33,419 nucleotides of DNA from Tissierellales bacterium (GCA_016938195.1 JAFGVC010000057.1:1-33419), one strand, 5' to 3'; positions 25,114 through 33,369 are shown, numbered from the stretch's first letter. A program made the numbers and translations. Notes: generated from the sequence alone by a model not told the origin.

Positions 25114-26220
25114 ATGAGACATTTAAGTAAACAGGATTTACACGATATATTGCTTGGAGCTGCCATTTTAGGGACAGGTGGTGGTGGTTCTCTTGAGCAC
25201 GGTATAAAAATCATTGACAAAGCTCTAGAAGATGGATGTGTTTTTACCTTAGCAAGCGCAGAAGAAATCCCTGAGGATGCTCTTGTTGGTACACCCTATG
25301 GCTGTGGGTCCGTCGGAATCCTATCTACGGATATGCAAAAAATATATAATGCTCTCGATAAAATAGATACCACCCCAGAAGTAGCTGCAGTAAAAACCAT
25401 AGAAAAATATCTTAACAAAAGCTTATATGGTTTAATTGCCACCGAGCTTGGCGGAGCAAACACAGCGGTTGCGTTAGAAGCAGGAGCAAGGCTTGGCAAG
25501 CCTATCATCGATGCAGACCCTGCTGGCAGAAGCGTCCCTTGTCTTCAACATTCGACTTATTACTTAGAAAATATTCCCATCTACCCTATGGCGATAGCCA
25601 ATGAATTTGGTGATACAATGCTAATTGTCAAAGCCGCCAATGACGAAAGAGCTGAAGCTTTAACACGAGCAGCTGCTGTAGCCAGTTTCAACCATGTCGG
25701 CGTTGTTGACCATATTGGTGAATGGAAAAAAATCAAAAATGCACTGCTTTTAAACACTATCACACTATGTCTCAAGGTAGGTCAAACTGCACGTGAAGCT
25801 CAAAATAACAATAGAAATTATGCTTATGATGTATCTCAAATGTTCGGAGGTAAAGTTATTTTTGAGGGAATAGTCACTTCCTGCGAATGGGAAGACAGAA
25901 ACGGATTTACCTATTCAGACTTAGTCATTAAAGGAATCAACGCCTACAATCAAGATGAGTTGAAAATTTGGATTCAGAACGAAAATATCATCAGCTTTAA
26001 AAACGGAGAATATTTTGTAACCGTTCCAGATTCTATCAATATTGTGGTAAACCAAACCAATATGCCTCTATTAAATCCAAATGCCAAAATAGGCATGGAA
26101 GTGACTGTATTTGCATTGAAGGCCTTTGATAAATGGCGGACAAAGAAAGGCATCGAGATTCTTGGTCCAGGTTTTTTTGGCCACTCAATTGAATATAGAA
26201 AGCTAGAGGAACTCTTGTAA
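25114..26220 (+). CDS. DUF917 protein, copy 2
   Basis: A 368-residue paralog of the gene at 17366. The same blocks are present: GTGGGGS (20-26), ELGGANTAVAL, DADPAGRSVPCLQHSTYYL and LGPGFFGHS near the end. The two copies clearly differ in most surface sequence, so this is an old duplication or two subunits rather than a recent copy. GGAGG lies 6 nt before ATG 25114, 12 nt after the M29/NicX-like gene. It is the last gene of the operon, followed by a strong terminator. Retention of two copies in one operon is compatible with a hetero-oligomer or two successive steps; neither can be shown here. Confidence 0.88.
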   Translation: MRHLSKQDLHDILLGAAILGTGGGGSLEHGIKIIDKALEDGCVFTLASAEEIPEDALVGTPYGCGSVGILSTDMQKIYNALDKIDTTPEVAAVKTIEKYLNKSLYGLIATELGGANTAVALEAGARLGKPIIDADPAGRSVPCLQHSTYYLENIPIYPMAIANEFGDTMLIVKAANDERAEALTRAAAVASFNHVGVVDHIGEWKKIKNALLLNTITLCLKVGQTAREAQNNNRNYAYDVSQMFGGKVIFEGIVTSCEWEDRNGFTYSDLVIKGINAYNQDELKIWIQNENIISFKNGEYFVTVPDSINIVVNQTNMPLLNPNAKIGMEVTVFALKAFDKWRTKKGIEILGPGFFGHSIEYRKLEELL

Positions 26221-26261
26221 TTCCAATCAATTAAATTTTTTTGACAATATAAAAATATAAA

Positions 26262-26298
26262 TAAAAATCTGGAAAATAATCCCAGATTTTTATTTTTT
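26262..26298. terminator. Bidirectional terminator between the DUF917 operon and nrdJ
   Basis: TAAAAATCTGG (26262-26272) pairs with CCAGATTTTTA (26282-26292) around a 9-nt loop, with T-runs on both strands (TTTTTT at 26293-26298). Confidence 0.85.
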
Positions 26299-26318
26299 CA
26301 AATTTTAATATTAATTGA

Positions 26319-28673
26319 TTATCTAATCGGACAGATTCCTCCGTCACACCCTTCGGTACCTACATCAAGATCCGTCTCATACGTCTCATATTTGTTAAGC
26401 AAGGAAGGGATGAATGGTTTCATTTCCGACACTCTTTTGTGATATTCTTCTTCATCTATCGATTCATAAGGCAAAAGCTCATAAAAATTATCATCTAATG
26501 AAAGGAATGATAAAGCAACAACATCGTCCCAATTGTTCCAGACCCATTCTTCAACTTCCTCCCACTCATGCTCTCTCACATGAATAGTAACAGAGCAATT
26601 ATGGTCTACATAATTTTCCATAAACAATTTATATGTCTCAAGCTGTTCTATTGCGGTCACGTCATATTTAGTTTTTCCCTCAGGCGACTTAACAGGAAAT
26701 TCTATGACTTTCGTTGTACAGGTAGCCATATCTTGCCCAACCTCCGGGAAAATAGGATAACCTAAATCTTCACAAACCTTGACAAGCGGATCATGAGAAT
26801 TGATTCTAACTCTTCTAATGTAATAGGGTGAATGGGAATAGTGCACACCACTTGATACGGTAGGCAACTGAGACAAAGTACCTTCAGGCTTAACCGTTGT
26901 CACTAAAATAGGCTCTGCTTCACCGATTTGAGCTGCATATTTTGAGGCCTCATCTTTAGCCGCTTTTCTTAAATTCCTTAATACCTCTGCCTGCTCTTCC
27001 GTGTTAAACTGACAGGCATTGACCATATCTTGCCATCCGGTCAAAGAACATCCGGTCAATTTATCTCTTTGCTGTACAGCATCCCATGCCGGAATCTCAA
27101 GCTCTACACAAGTCATACGATAAGCAGCTCGGACGGATAGTCTTTGTGCTTCAAGAAGTCCTTCTAGATCTAAGGAGCCATCCTCGTTGACAAACGCAAA
27201 AACATTCATTGTTGTTAGATTACAGAGCCCATTTGAATCAAGCAATATTTCGCCGCATGGGTTGACTCCATTCATATTTTTCCTACGCTTGCTCCCGGCA
27301 ATTTCATTGACCCAGCCGGGTTCACCGGAATATCTCATCTGCTGAATTTGCCAGTGAAGCATTTCTCTGTTTGGCTTTTGTTTATAATAAATTGAATTGT
27401 TACTCATCTGTCGATGGATAATATCTTTATCAACAATCCACTGTCCATCAATCTGTTTATAAAGCTTGCTCTTAGCTTCAATGCACTCTTTGTCATCAGA
27501 ATCAATCAATACGATTTCCGCCGTTCTTCTTACGCCTCCCACCACAACATTTTCGCCGATAATGTTAGCAATATCCAAGCAATCGATTGGTAATAATTTG
27601 ACCCTCACCTTATCTTCAATCGTTCCTCTTTTTTTGAGCACCTTGTCAATTTTAAGAAACATATTCTTCAAGCTTGAGTGACCGCTGGCAGTGCCTCCAA
27701 ATGTTTTGAGCGGCTCGCCCTTAGGTCTTACGTTGTCATAATTGATAATGACTGTCTTAATATTTCTATACTCATTGCTGTAAATGATATCTAGAAAATA
27801 TCCCAATGATTGAACCCAACCTTCTTTACTATCTCCCACGATTACCTTCACGGTATTATTGTATAAGAATTCAAGACTGGTATTATCTTCTCTCTTACTC
27901 ATCTCAATCGGCGTAAAATCCTCGTGGATGACTTCAAAATCCGTTCTAACCTTAGGCAAGCCGGCTACGTCCTTCTTTAGAACCCTTACGCCAACTCCTG
28001 AGCCAATCATTAATAAATAGAATAGATCTCGATACGCGCGAAAGCTGTCAATCACTTGGAAAGCACAGTTAAAATTTGCCATTGGATAATGCTTTGCTAC
28101 AGGAGTACCCCCTACCCAGAAAGTTCTTCCTGATAAAAACTGTTTTAGGTTAAAAATATTATCATATAACTTTTCAGCTTCTTCCTTTGTGGTCGGAACG
28201 AGACTACAATTGTATTCAACAGCCCTTCTGACAGTTTCCCACCAGTACTCACGTCGTCTCTCTTCAGTCAACCATCTAGAATAAGTCCGATAATAAACAA
28301 AGCTACCGAGTTGTTGCATCGGAGATTGTCTATGTTTATATTTGCTGATAAATTCTTCGCTGAGCAGTCTACCGTCTCTTCTTTTTCTTGCATCTCTTGA
28401 TTTATCACGTTCATATCTGTATAAGATGTATCTTTTAGCTACATCCTTTCGAACGCTGTCCATCAATTTATCTTCAACCATGTCCTGAATTTTCTCAACA
28501 GGCATCGCACTATCAGATAATAACACATGCTCCCTTATCTCGTTAGCAATTAACTGTGCCAGTTCAACATTGGCACCATCCTTTGTTTCATTCATTGCTT
28601 TGATAATAGCATTAACTATTTTTTCGCTTTTAAACTCTACTTCTTCCCCAGTTCTTTTTAGAATGCGCGCCAT
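26319..28673 (-). CDS. nrdJ: Adenosylcobalamin-dependent ribonucleoside-triphosphate reductase (class II) with ATP cone
   Basis: This enzyme reduces ribonucleotides to deoxyribonucleotides with a B12-derived thiyl radical, without oxygen. It has 784 residues: an N-terminal ATP-cone (about 1-90), C203 (NCAF) and C484 (GLCNLTT) as the reducing Cys pair, the radical Cys473 and Glu475 in NPCGEIL (the 473/484 spacing equals the 408/419 spacing of the Lactobacillus enzyme), and a C-terminal redox pair C776 and C781. The sequence resembles the monomeric RTPR type. The Lactobacillus enzyme lacks the ATP cone, so activity control by ATP/dATP is likely here. GGAGG lies 7 nt before ATG 28673. NrdR-box-like palindromes flank the promoter. 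Confidence 0.94.
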   Translation of the reverse strand: MARILKRTGEEVEFKSEKIVNAIIKAMNETKDGANVELAQLIANEIREHVLLSDSAMPVEKIQDMVEDKLMDSVRKDVAKRYILYRYERDKSRDARKRRDGRLLSEEFISKYKHRQSPMQQLGSFVYYRTYSRWLTEERRREYWWETVRRAVEYNCSLVPTTKEEAEKLYDNIFNLKQFLSGRTFWVGGTPVAKHYPMANFNCAFQVIDSFRAYRDLFYLLMIGSGVGVRVLKKDVAGLPKVRTDFEVIHEDFTPIEMSKREDNTSLEFLYNNTVKVIVGDSKEGWVQSLGYFLDIIYSNEYRNIKTVIINYDNVRPKGEPLKTFGGTASGHSSLKNMFLKIDKVLKKRGTIEDKVRVKLLPIDCLDIANIIGENVVVGGVRRTAEIVLIDSDDKECIEAKSKLYKQIDGQWIVDKDIIHRQMSNNSIYYKQKPNREMLHWQIQQMRYSGEPGWVNEIAGSKRRKNMNGVNPCGEILLDSNGLCNLTTMNVFAFVNEDGSLDLEGLLEAQRLSVRAAYRMTCVELEIPAWDAVQQRDKLTGCSLTGWQDMVNACQFNTEEQAEVLRNLRKAAKDEASKYAAQIGEAEPILVTTVKPEGTLSQLPTVSSGVHYSHSPYYIRRVRINSHDPLVKVCEDLGYPIFPEVGQDMATCTTKVIEFPVKSPEGKTKYDVTAIEQLETYKLFMENYVDHNCSVTIHVREHEWEEVEEWVWNNWDDVVALSFLSLDDNFYELLPYESIDEEEYHKRVSEMKPFIPSLLNKYETYETDLDVGTEGCDGGICPIR

Positions 28674-28681
28674 TTTAATAC

Positions 28682-28739
28682 CTCCAATATATTGTGCCGG
28701 AATTTAAAAAAACAACCCTTTGCACACTATATATTGTAC
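28682..28739. promoter_or_regulatory. Pair of NrdR-box-like palindromes upstream of nrdJ
   Basis: Box A is the perfect palindrome CAATATATTG (28685-28694), directly next to the ribosome binding site. Box B is ACACTATATATTGTAC (28724-28739, core 28727-28736), overlapping the -10. Both match the NrdR consensus (acaCwAtATaTwGtgt). Their centres are 42 bp apart, about four helical turns; the usual spacing is about three turns. Confidence 0.7.
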
Positions 28740-28761
28740 CATCAGGATTGTTTCTCGTCAA
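28733..28761 (-). promoter_or_regulatory. Promoter of nrdJ
   Basis: On the minus strand TTGACG (28756-28761), a 17-bp spacer and TACAAT (28733-28738). The -10 lies within NrdR-like box B. Confidence 0.75.
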
Positions 28762-28903
28762 ATAATTAAAGCTTTTTGCTCTAATAGCGCAAGCGATTAA
28801 TATGACTCATTTATAACTTATTTGTATAAATATTGATTTTAATGTACGGCATTTAGCTTTGAAAATTCAATCTATATTCGAAGTTTACTTGTAAATTGTT
28901 TTT

Positions 28904-29614
28904 TTATATCCAATTAATAAGGTGTTTTGTAAGATTGAAACACTCGCTTTTCAAAAAATCGTCTGTATATTTTTCTGAACACATCATAGGGTGTCGACTA
29001 CAATGCAAAGTCCCATGATTAATGAAAATAGCCTTCTCTTGTGCCTTGCTACCCCATAGAAACCAATTGATGTTTGGATTGGACGTAGAGATATATGAAA
29101 TGAGTTCATTGCCAAAATCCTCCCAAATTCGAATATGGCTACCCGGTACTCCTTCCTGCACAGTAAGATAAGTGTTCAGCAAGAGAACGCCTTGTTTTTC
29201 CCATGACTTAAATATTTGATTAGGCGGTAAAATTGAAAATTGTCCCTCATTAATTTCTTCTTGTATTTCAGAAAATTTCTTTATGTCTTTATAATCCTTA
29301 ATTTCAGAATAATTTTTATGTAAAAGTCTTACTATGTTTTTTAATGAAACTTGTCTGAATTTATCATTCCAATTATTTAATCCCCCAACCTCAAAACATC
29401 TGCCGGTTGCTTTTCCTTTTTGAGGATATGGATCTTGTCCCAAAACAACAATCTTAACGCTATCCAAATCCATCTCCAAAAATTTTAAAACTCTAGATGG
29501 CTCAGGATTAATTTTTTCTCCAATTTCATGAGAGATTTGGATTATCCTATCTTGAATATCTTTTGTTAAAAAATCATCCCACGATTGATGAATAGTGCTC
29601 GGATAAATATTCAT
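28904..29614 (-). CDS. ung: Uracil-DNA glycosylase, family 1, divergent
   Basis: A 236-residue DNA repair enzyme that removes uracil from DNA. Family 1 signs: GQDPYP (59-64) with catalytic Asp61, SLKNIVRLLHKNY, KQGVLLLNTYLTV (139-151) and WFLWGSKAQEKA. Two motif changes stand out: the residue after GQDPY is Pro64 where Ung normally has His, and the DNA-intercalation motif HPSPLS is replaced by H208-P-M-M in SRHPMMCS. The catalytic His is retained. It overlaps the upstream family-4 glycosylase gene by 4 nt (ATGA). Activity on uracil is likely; a shifted substrate range is possible. Confidence 0.88.
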   Translation of the reverse strand: MNIYPSTIHQSWDDFLTKDIQDRIIQISHEIGEKINPEPSRVLKFLEMDLDSVKIVVLGQDPYPQKGKATGRCFEVGGLNNWNDKFRQVSLKNIVRLLHKNYSEIKDYKDIKKFSEIQEEINEGQFSILPPNQIFKSWEKQGVLLLNTYLTVQEGVPGSHIRIWEDFGNELISYISTSNPNINWFLWGSKAQEKAIFINHGTLHCSRHPMMCSEKYTDDFLKSECFNLTKHLINWI

Positions 29615-30186
29615 GCTTTTACCTCAGTAGAATTTTCTATTTCTTTAACCTTATCCCTAATGGCTTTAAAATCTTCCCAGGCTTCTCTTTTAGCACTAGG
29701 ATTTCTTAGTAAATAAGCCGGATGGTAGGTAGCTATAAAATTAATATTTCCCTTTTGTTGCCACTTTCCCCTGTCTCTTGATATTTTAAAATCATTATCT
29801 AAAATATACTTTGAAGCGACTGCTCCAAGGCAAACAATAATTTTTGGCTGAATTAATTTGACTTGCCACCTCAAATACGGAAGACAAGCTTCAGCCTCAT
29901 CCTCCATTGGATTTCTGTTATCAGGCGGACGACACTTAACTATATTAGTTATATAAATACTTTCTCTCGTAAAATTAATCGCATCTAACATTTTATCTAG
30001 CAATTGACCCGCCTTCCCTACAAAAGACCTACCAATTTTATCCTCGCTAAATCCAGGACCCTCTCCTATAAACATAACTGTTGCATTTTGAAAGCCTTCC
30101 CCAAACACTGCATTTATTCTGGTTTCGTGTAGCCTGCACTTTTGACAGGCTTTGCAAAAGAGATTAAGTTCATCTAATGAATTCAT
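29611..30186 (-). CDS. Uracil-DNA glycosylase, family 4 (Fe-S, UDGa type)
   Basis: A 191-residue Fe-S glycosylase. Cluster ligands are C14, C17, C85 and C101, in the spacing known for family 4 enzymes. Motif A is GEGPG (41-45), the FVGKAGQLLDKML segment follows, and motif B is HPAYLL (155-160). It removes uracil from single- and double-stranded DNA. A GAAGGTGA ribosome binding site precedes ATG 30186. It lies 19 nt after the D-aminopeptidase gene and overlaps ung by 4 nt. Two unrelated UDG families are thus coded side by side. Confidence 0.94.
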   Translation of the reverse strand: MNSLDELNLFCKACQKCRLHETRINAVFGEGFQNATVMFIGEGPGFSEDKIGRSFVGKAGQLLDKMLDAINFTRESIYITNIVKCRPPDNRNPMEDEAEACLPYLRWQVKLIQPKIIVCLGAVASKYILDNDFKISRDRGKWQQKGNINFIATYHPAYLLRNPSAKREAWEDFKAIRDKVKEIENSTEVKA

Positions 30187-30205
30187 CTTGTCACCTTCAC
30201 TACAC

Positions 30206-31000
30206 TTATAATATAAACATTCTTGTCGTCAACAATTCTGTAATATTTTGTGTCTTGAAACTTACTTCATAAGGACCTGTTCTTACAACGCCCGGATAAT
30301 ATGACGCTCTCAAGGCATCTACATGCTGATGATATGCAATGCTCATTCTGAATGAATCCGGCATCTCAATGCTACAAAGCTGTATCTTATTCATAGCTTC
30401 AAATGCTTGTTTTCTGATTAAATCAGTTGCATCCTTTCTATTAAGACTAAGAACAGCTGAGCCAAAGCCTTCCTTCACCGGCGCGATTGAAATATTAGGA
30501 TTGAAAGACTCCGCCCATTCACAAATCATTTGGTCCCCTGAAATCATGATCACAGGCACTGAAAAAGCCGCCGCCGCATAGGCATGCAACAAATATTCGG
30601 AACATATCATATCGTTAAGCATTATCTTTGAAGCCTTGGTATCCATGGTATGAGACAATGGATTTCCCGTCATAGAAGCTGCTGAATGATAGCCAATAAA
30701 AACTGCTCCATCAAAAGAAGAATCCAATCCCTGCACCATGGAGTATGGGCTCCCTGTCCACTCTCTAATAATTCGCACTCCCGATGGCAATCTATCGTGA
30801 AAAATATTTTTTCCGCTGTCGTGCGCATCCTTGACGACAATATCCGTTACGCCTGCCTCTAATAACCCCTCACAGGCCGCTATCACCTCCAAGGTCATCT
30901 CTTCTGCCGCTTTATAGTGCTCTTCATTTCCTAGCATCGTTTCAGACCAGCTTGTTACACCGGCACAGCCTTCAAGGTCTGCACTAATAAATATTTTCAT
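30206..31000 (-). CDS. dppA: M55 family D-aminopeptidase, DppA type
   Basis: A 264-residue zinc peptidase related to Bacillus subtilis DppA, which cleaves D-Ala-D-Ala and similar D-dipeptides. Metal ligands seen: D8 and E10 (SADLEG), H60 (KDAHDSG), H105 (IGYHS) and E135 (ICSEYLL); the positions are almost identical to those of B. subtilis DppA. The Cys reported as active-site residue near 115 in that enzyme is not seen; the segment reads NPLSHT here. GGGGATG lies 5 nt before ATG 31000. It is second in the dapF operon (21-nt gap), which suggests recycling of cell-wall D-amino acids. Confidence 0.9.
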   Translation of the reverse strand: MKIFISADLEGCAGVTSWSETMLGNEEHYKAAEEMTLEVIAACEGLLEAGVTDIVVKDAHDSGKNIFHDRLPSGVRIIREWTGSPYSMVQGLDSSFDGAVFIGYHSAASMTGNPLSHTMDTKASKIMLNDMICSEYLLHAYAAAAFSVPVIMISGDQMICEWAESFNPNISIAPVKEGFGSAVLSLNRKDATDLIRKQAFEAMNKIQLCSIEMPDSFRMSIAYHQHVDALRASYYPGVVRTGPYEVSFKTQNITELLTTRMFIL

Positions 31001-31021
31001 AAAATCATCCCCTTGTTGTAT

Positions 31022-31891
31022 TTATATAAGATCTAAGTCAATATCCTCGTCTGTAATCCATCCTTCGGCAACTATATTCGTGTTACCAATCAGCAATAGC
31101 CTTTCAATCAGGTTATTTTTATCAGTCGTAATTTCGATAGTCAAGTCCCCACCCGGAACCTTAAGATTAATTCTGTTGCCTTTTACTAATTGCTTTAGCC
31201 ACAAAACGACAGCTACTGAAGCTGCTCCTGTTCCACACGCAAGTGTAAAATCTTCCACGCCACGTTCATACGTTCTCACGATAGCTGATGAGGCGCTATT
31301 GATATTATAAAAATTAATGTTTGCACCCTTGTAAAACGCTTTATGATACCGTAGCTGCCGACCGAGTTCAAGTAAATCGTCACGGGACATCTGCTCAAGG
31401 TTCTTATATTCTATAACACCATGCGGGACTCCGGGGTTTCCTAATTCAATATATGAAACCATAAATTCTTGCCCCTCAATATCAATCTTCATATCAAGAT
31501 TAATGATTTCCGGTAAATTAAGTGCTACCGAGACAGTCCTTTCATTATCGTCGACCATCGCATACACATTTCCTGCTGTTGTTTCAAATATCATCTCTTG
31601 CTTTGCAATGTGATTTTTATAAGCATATCTCGCGATACATCTCGCGCCATTCCCACACATCTCGCCTATGGTGCCATCTGCATTAAAAAAAAGCATCTTG
31701 AAATCCGCTTTGCTTTGAGCTTCTTCAATAGCCATAAATCCATCTGCACCTACAGAGATTCTACGTTGGCACACTTTCCTTGCAAGACTTTGAAGCTCTT
31801 CACTTTTATATTTATATGTTCGATTATCCATAATAATAAAATCATTTCCTAATCCTTGCATCTTTGTATATTTTAATCTAACAGGCCTCAT
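31022..31891 (-). CDS. dapF: Diaminopimelate epimerase
   Basis: A PLP-independent racemase that converts LL- to meso-diaminopimelate in lysine and peptidoglycan synthesis. It has 289 residues and two homologous halves. The catalytic cysteines are C79 (EMCGNGARC) and C219 (ACGTGAAS). The N-terminal MQGLGNDFIIMD and the GNPGVPHG block are conserved. AGGAG lies 6 nt before ATG 31891. It heads the minus-strand operon dapF-dppA-UDG4-ung and is divergent from lysA, which catalyses the next pathway step. Confidence 0.97.
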   Translation of the reverse strand: MRPVRLKYTKMQGLGNDFIIMDNRTYKYKSEELQSLARKVCQRRISVGADGFMAIEEAQSKADFKMLFFNADGTIGEMCGNGARCIARYAYKNHIAKQEMIFETTAGNVYAMVDDNERTVSVALNLPEIINLDMKIDIEGQEFMVSYIELGNPGVPHGVIEYKNLEQMSRDDLLELGRQLRYHKAFYKGANINFYNINSASSAIVRTYERGVEDFTLACGTGAASVAVVLWLKQLVKGNRINLKVPGGDLTIEITTDKNNLIERLLLIGNTNIVAEGWITDEDIDLDLI

Positions 31892-32088
31892 ATTTTTCTC
31901 CTAATTATCACTATGTTGTAGTTATTCTATCATATGTTGCATCCTATTTCTATATTGCAATCTCACTGTCCTAATTTTTTTTGCTGAAAATGTCCATTAA
32001 TCAAAACAAAATAATTTTATTACTTTCTTTTTTGTGTTATGATTACACTTATATATTATTTAAATAAATCCCTATTGAGGAGAAGCTT
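31892..32088. promoter_or_regulatory. Divergent dapF/lysA control region
   Basis: A 197-bp AT-rich gap. For lysA, TTGTGT and TATTAT with a 16-bp spacer (about 32033-32060) form a weak promoter candidate. TTGCA and TGCAA arms lie about 14 nt apart near 31937-31960. No lysine riboswitch or T-box core was recognised. Confidence 0.35.
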
Positions 32089-33369
32089 ATGTTCAAAATC
32101 ACAAATAATCAGCTCTATATTGAAGGATGCTCAACTTCTGATTTAGCACTTCAATATGGTACCCCCTTATATGTTTATTCAGAAAATACTATTTTAGAAA
32201 AATTGAATGAAATCAAAAAATCGTTTATTGATAAGTATCCCAATACACATGCTGCCTATGCTTGTAAAGCCTTTTGCACGGGTTATATTTGCAAGCTTAT
32301 GGCTCAGGAAGGATTTTGGCTTGATGTTGTAAGCGGTGGAGAACTTTATACGGCACTCAAGGTTGGTTTTCCTCCTGAGCACATTGAATTCAATGGAAAT
32401 AACAAGTCAGAAGAAGAGTTATTGCTCGCTTTAAATAACAATGTTGGAAGAATTGTTGTCGATAATGTCTCCGAATTACATGATCTCAATCAGCTTTGTA
32501 TTAAAGTCAATAAAAAAACTAAAATTCTTTTTAGAATTACGCCTGGTGTTATGAGTGATACACATGAATTCATCACCACGGGAAAAAAGGATTCAAAATT
32601 TGGTATTCCCTTGGATGATTTTATTATCTATCCTGCTATACAGTTTGCCTTAGAATCAAAAGCCTTAGATTTTCTTGGATTTCATTTTCACGTTGGTTCT
32701 CAAATTCATGATATTCATTCCCATATGGGCGCATTAGATGTCATTTTAGATGTAATCAAAGAAACCAAAACCAGATTTGGATACGATGTCAAAGATTTAA
32801 ATATCGGTGGTGGATACGGAATTAAATATACCGAAGCGGACAAGCCTCTTCATATTTCTGATTTTGTAGATCCTATCATGACTAAAATCAAATCCTTCTG
32901 TCAATCTCATTTTATAACTATGCCTCACGTATCTATGGAACCCGGTCGATTTATCATCGGTGAAGCGGGTATTCAGCTATATACCATCGGAAACATAAAG
33001 GAAATCCCCGATGTAAGGACCTATGTGTCTGTAGATGGCGGCATGACTGATAATATTAGACCCGGTCTCTATGATGCAAAATATGATGCGTTGATTGCCA
33101 ATAAGGCTGAAGAAGAGAAAACAACCACTGTATTTATCAGTGGAAAATGTTGTGAATCAACTGATATTTTGATTAAAGACTTGAAATGTGCTCCCCCCCA
33201 AAAAGGCGATGTGCTTGCTGTCTTTTCAACAGGTGCCTATGGTTATTCTATGGCCAACAATTACAATAAACTTCCATTGCCTGCCGTTGTAGTTGTAAAG
33301 GATAATCATTCGAGATTAATCGTAAAAAGACAGTCTTATGAACATATGACGATGAACGAAATAGAATAA
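32089..33369 (+). CDS. lysA: Diaminopimelate decarboxylase
   Basis: A PLP enzyme that decarboxylates meso-diaminopimelate to L-lysine. It has 426 residues. The PLP lysine is K60 in YACKAF, the phosphate-binding GGGYG is in LNIGGGYGIKY, FHFHVGSQ and EPGRF are conserved, and the catalytic Cys is in SGKCCESTD of the C-terminal barrel. GAGGAG lies 6 nt before ATG 32089. It is divergent from dapF, giving a two-step DAP/lysine module. A long palindrome begins 12 nt after the stop codon. Confidence 0.97.
   Translation: MFKITNNQLYIEGCSTSDLALQYGTPLYVYSENTILEKLNEIKKSFIDKYPNTHAAYACKAFCTGYICKLMAQEGFWLDVVSGGELYTALKVGFPPEHIEFNGNNKSEEELLLALNNNVGRIVVDNVSELHDLNQLCIKVNKKTKILFRITPGVMSDTHEFITTGKKDSKFGIPLDDFIIYPAIQFALESKALDFLGFHFHVGSQIHDIHSHMGALDVILDVIKETKTRFGYDVKDLNIGGGYGIKYTEADKPLHISDFVDPIMTKIKSFCQSHFITMPHVSMEPGRFIIGEAGIQLYTIGNIKEIPDVRTYVSVDGGMTDNIRPGLYDAKYDALIANKAEEEKTTTVFISGKCCESTDILIKDLKCAPPQKGDVLAVFSTGAYGYSMANNYNKLPLPAVVVVKDNHSRLIVKRQSYEHMTMNEIE

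Noticed and set aside
28674-28903. Cobalamin riboswitch upstream of the B12-dependent nrdJ
   Set aside because: The gap holds a promoter and NrdR-like palindromes but no B12-box or the long structured leader of this riboswitch class; the transcript leader is only about 50 nt.
31892-32088. Lysine riboswitch or T-box in front of lysA
   Set aside because: The leader is short and AT-rich, without conserved core elements or a terminator hairpin.
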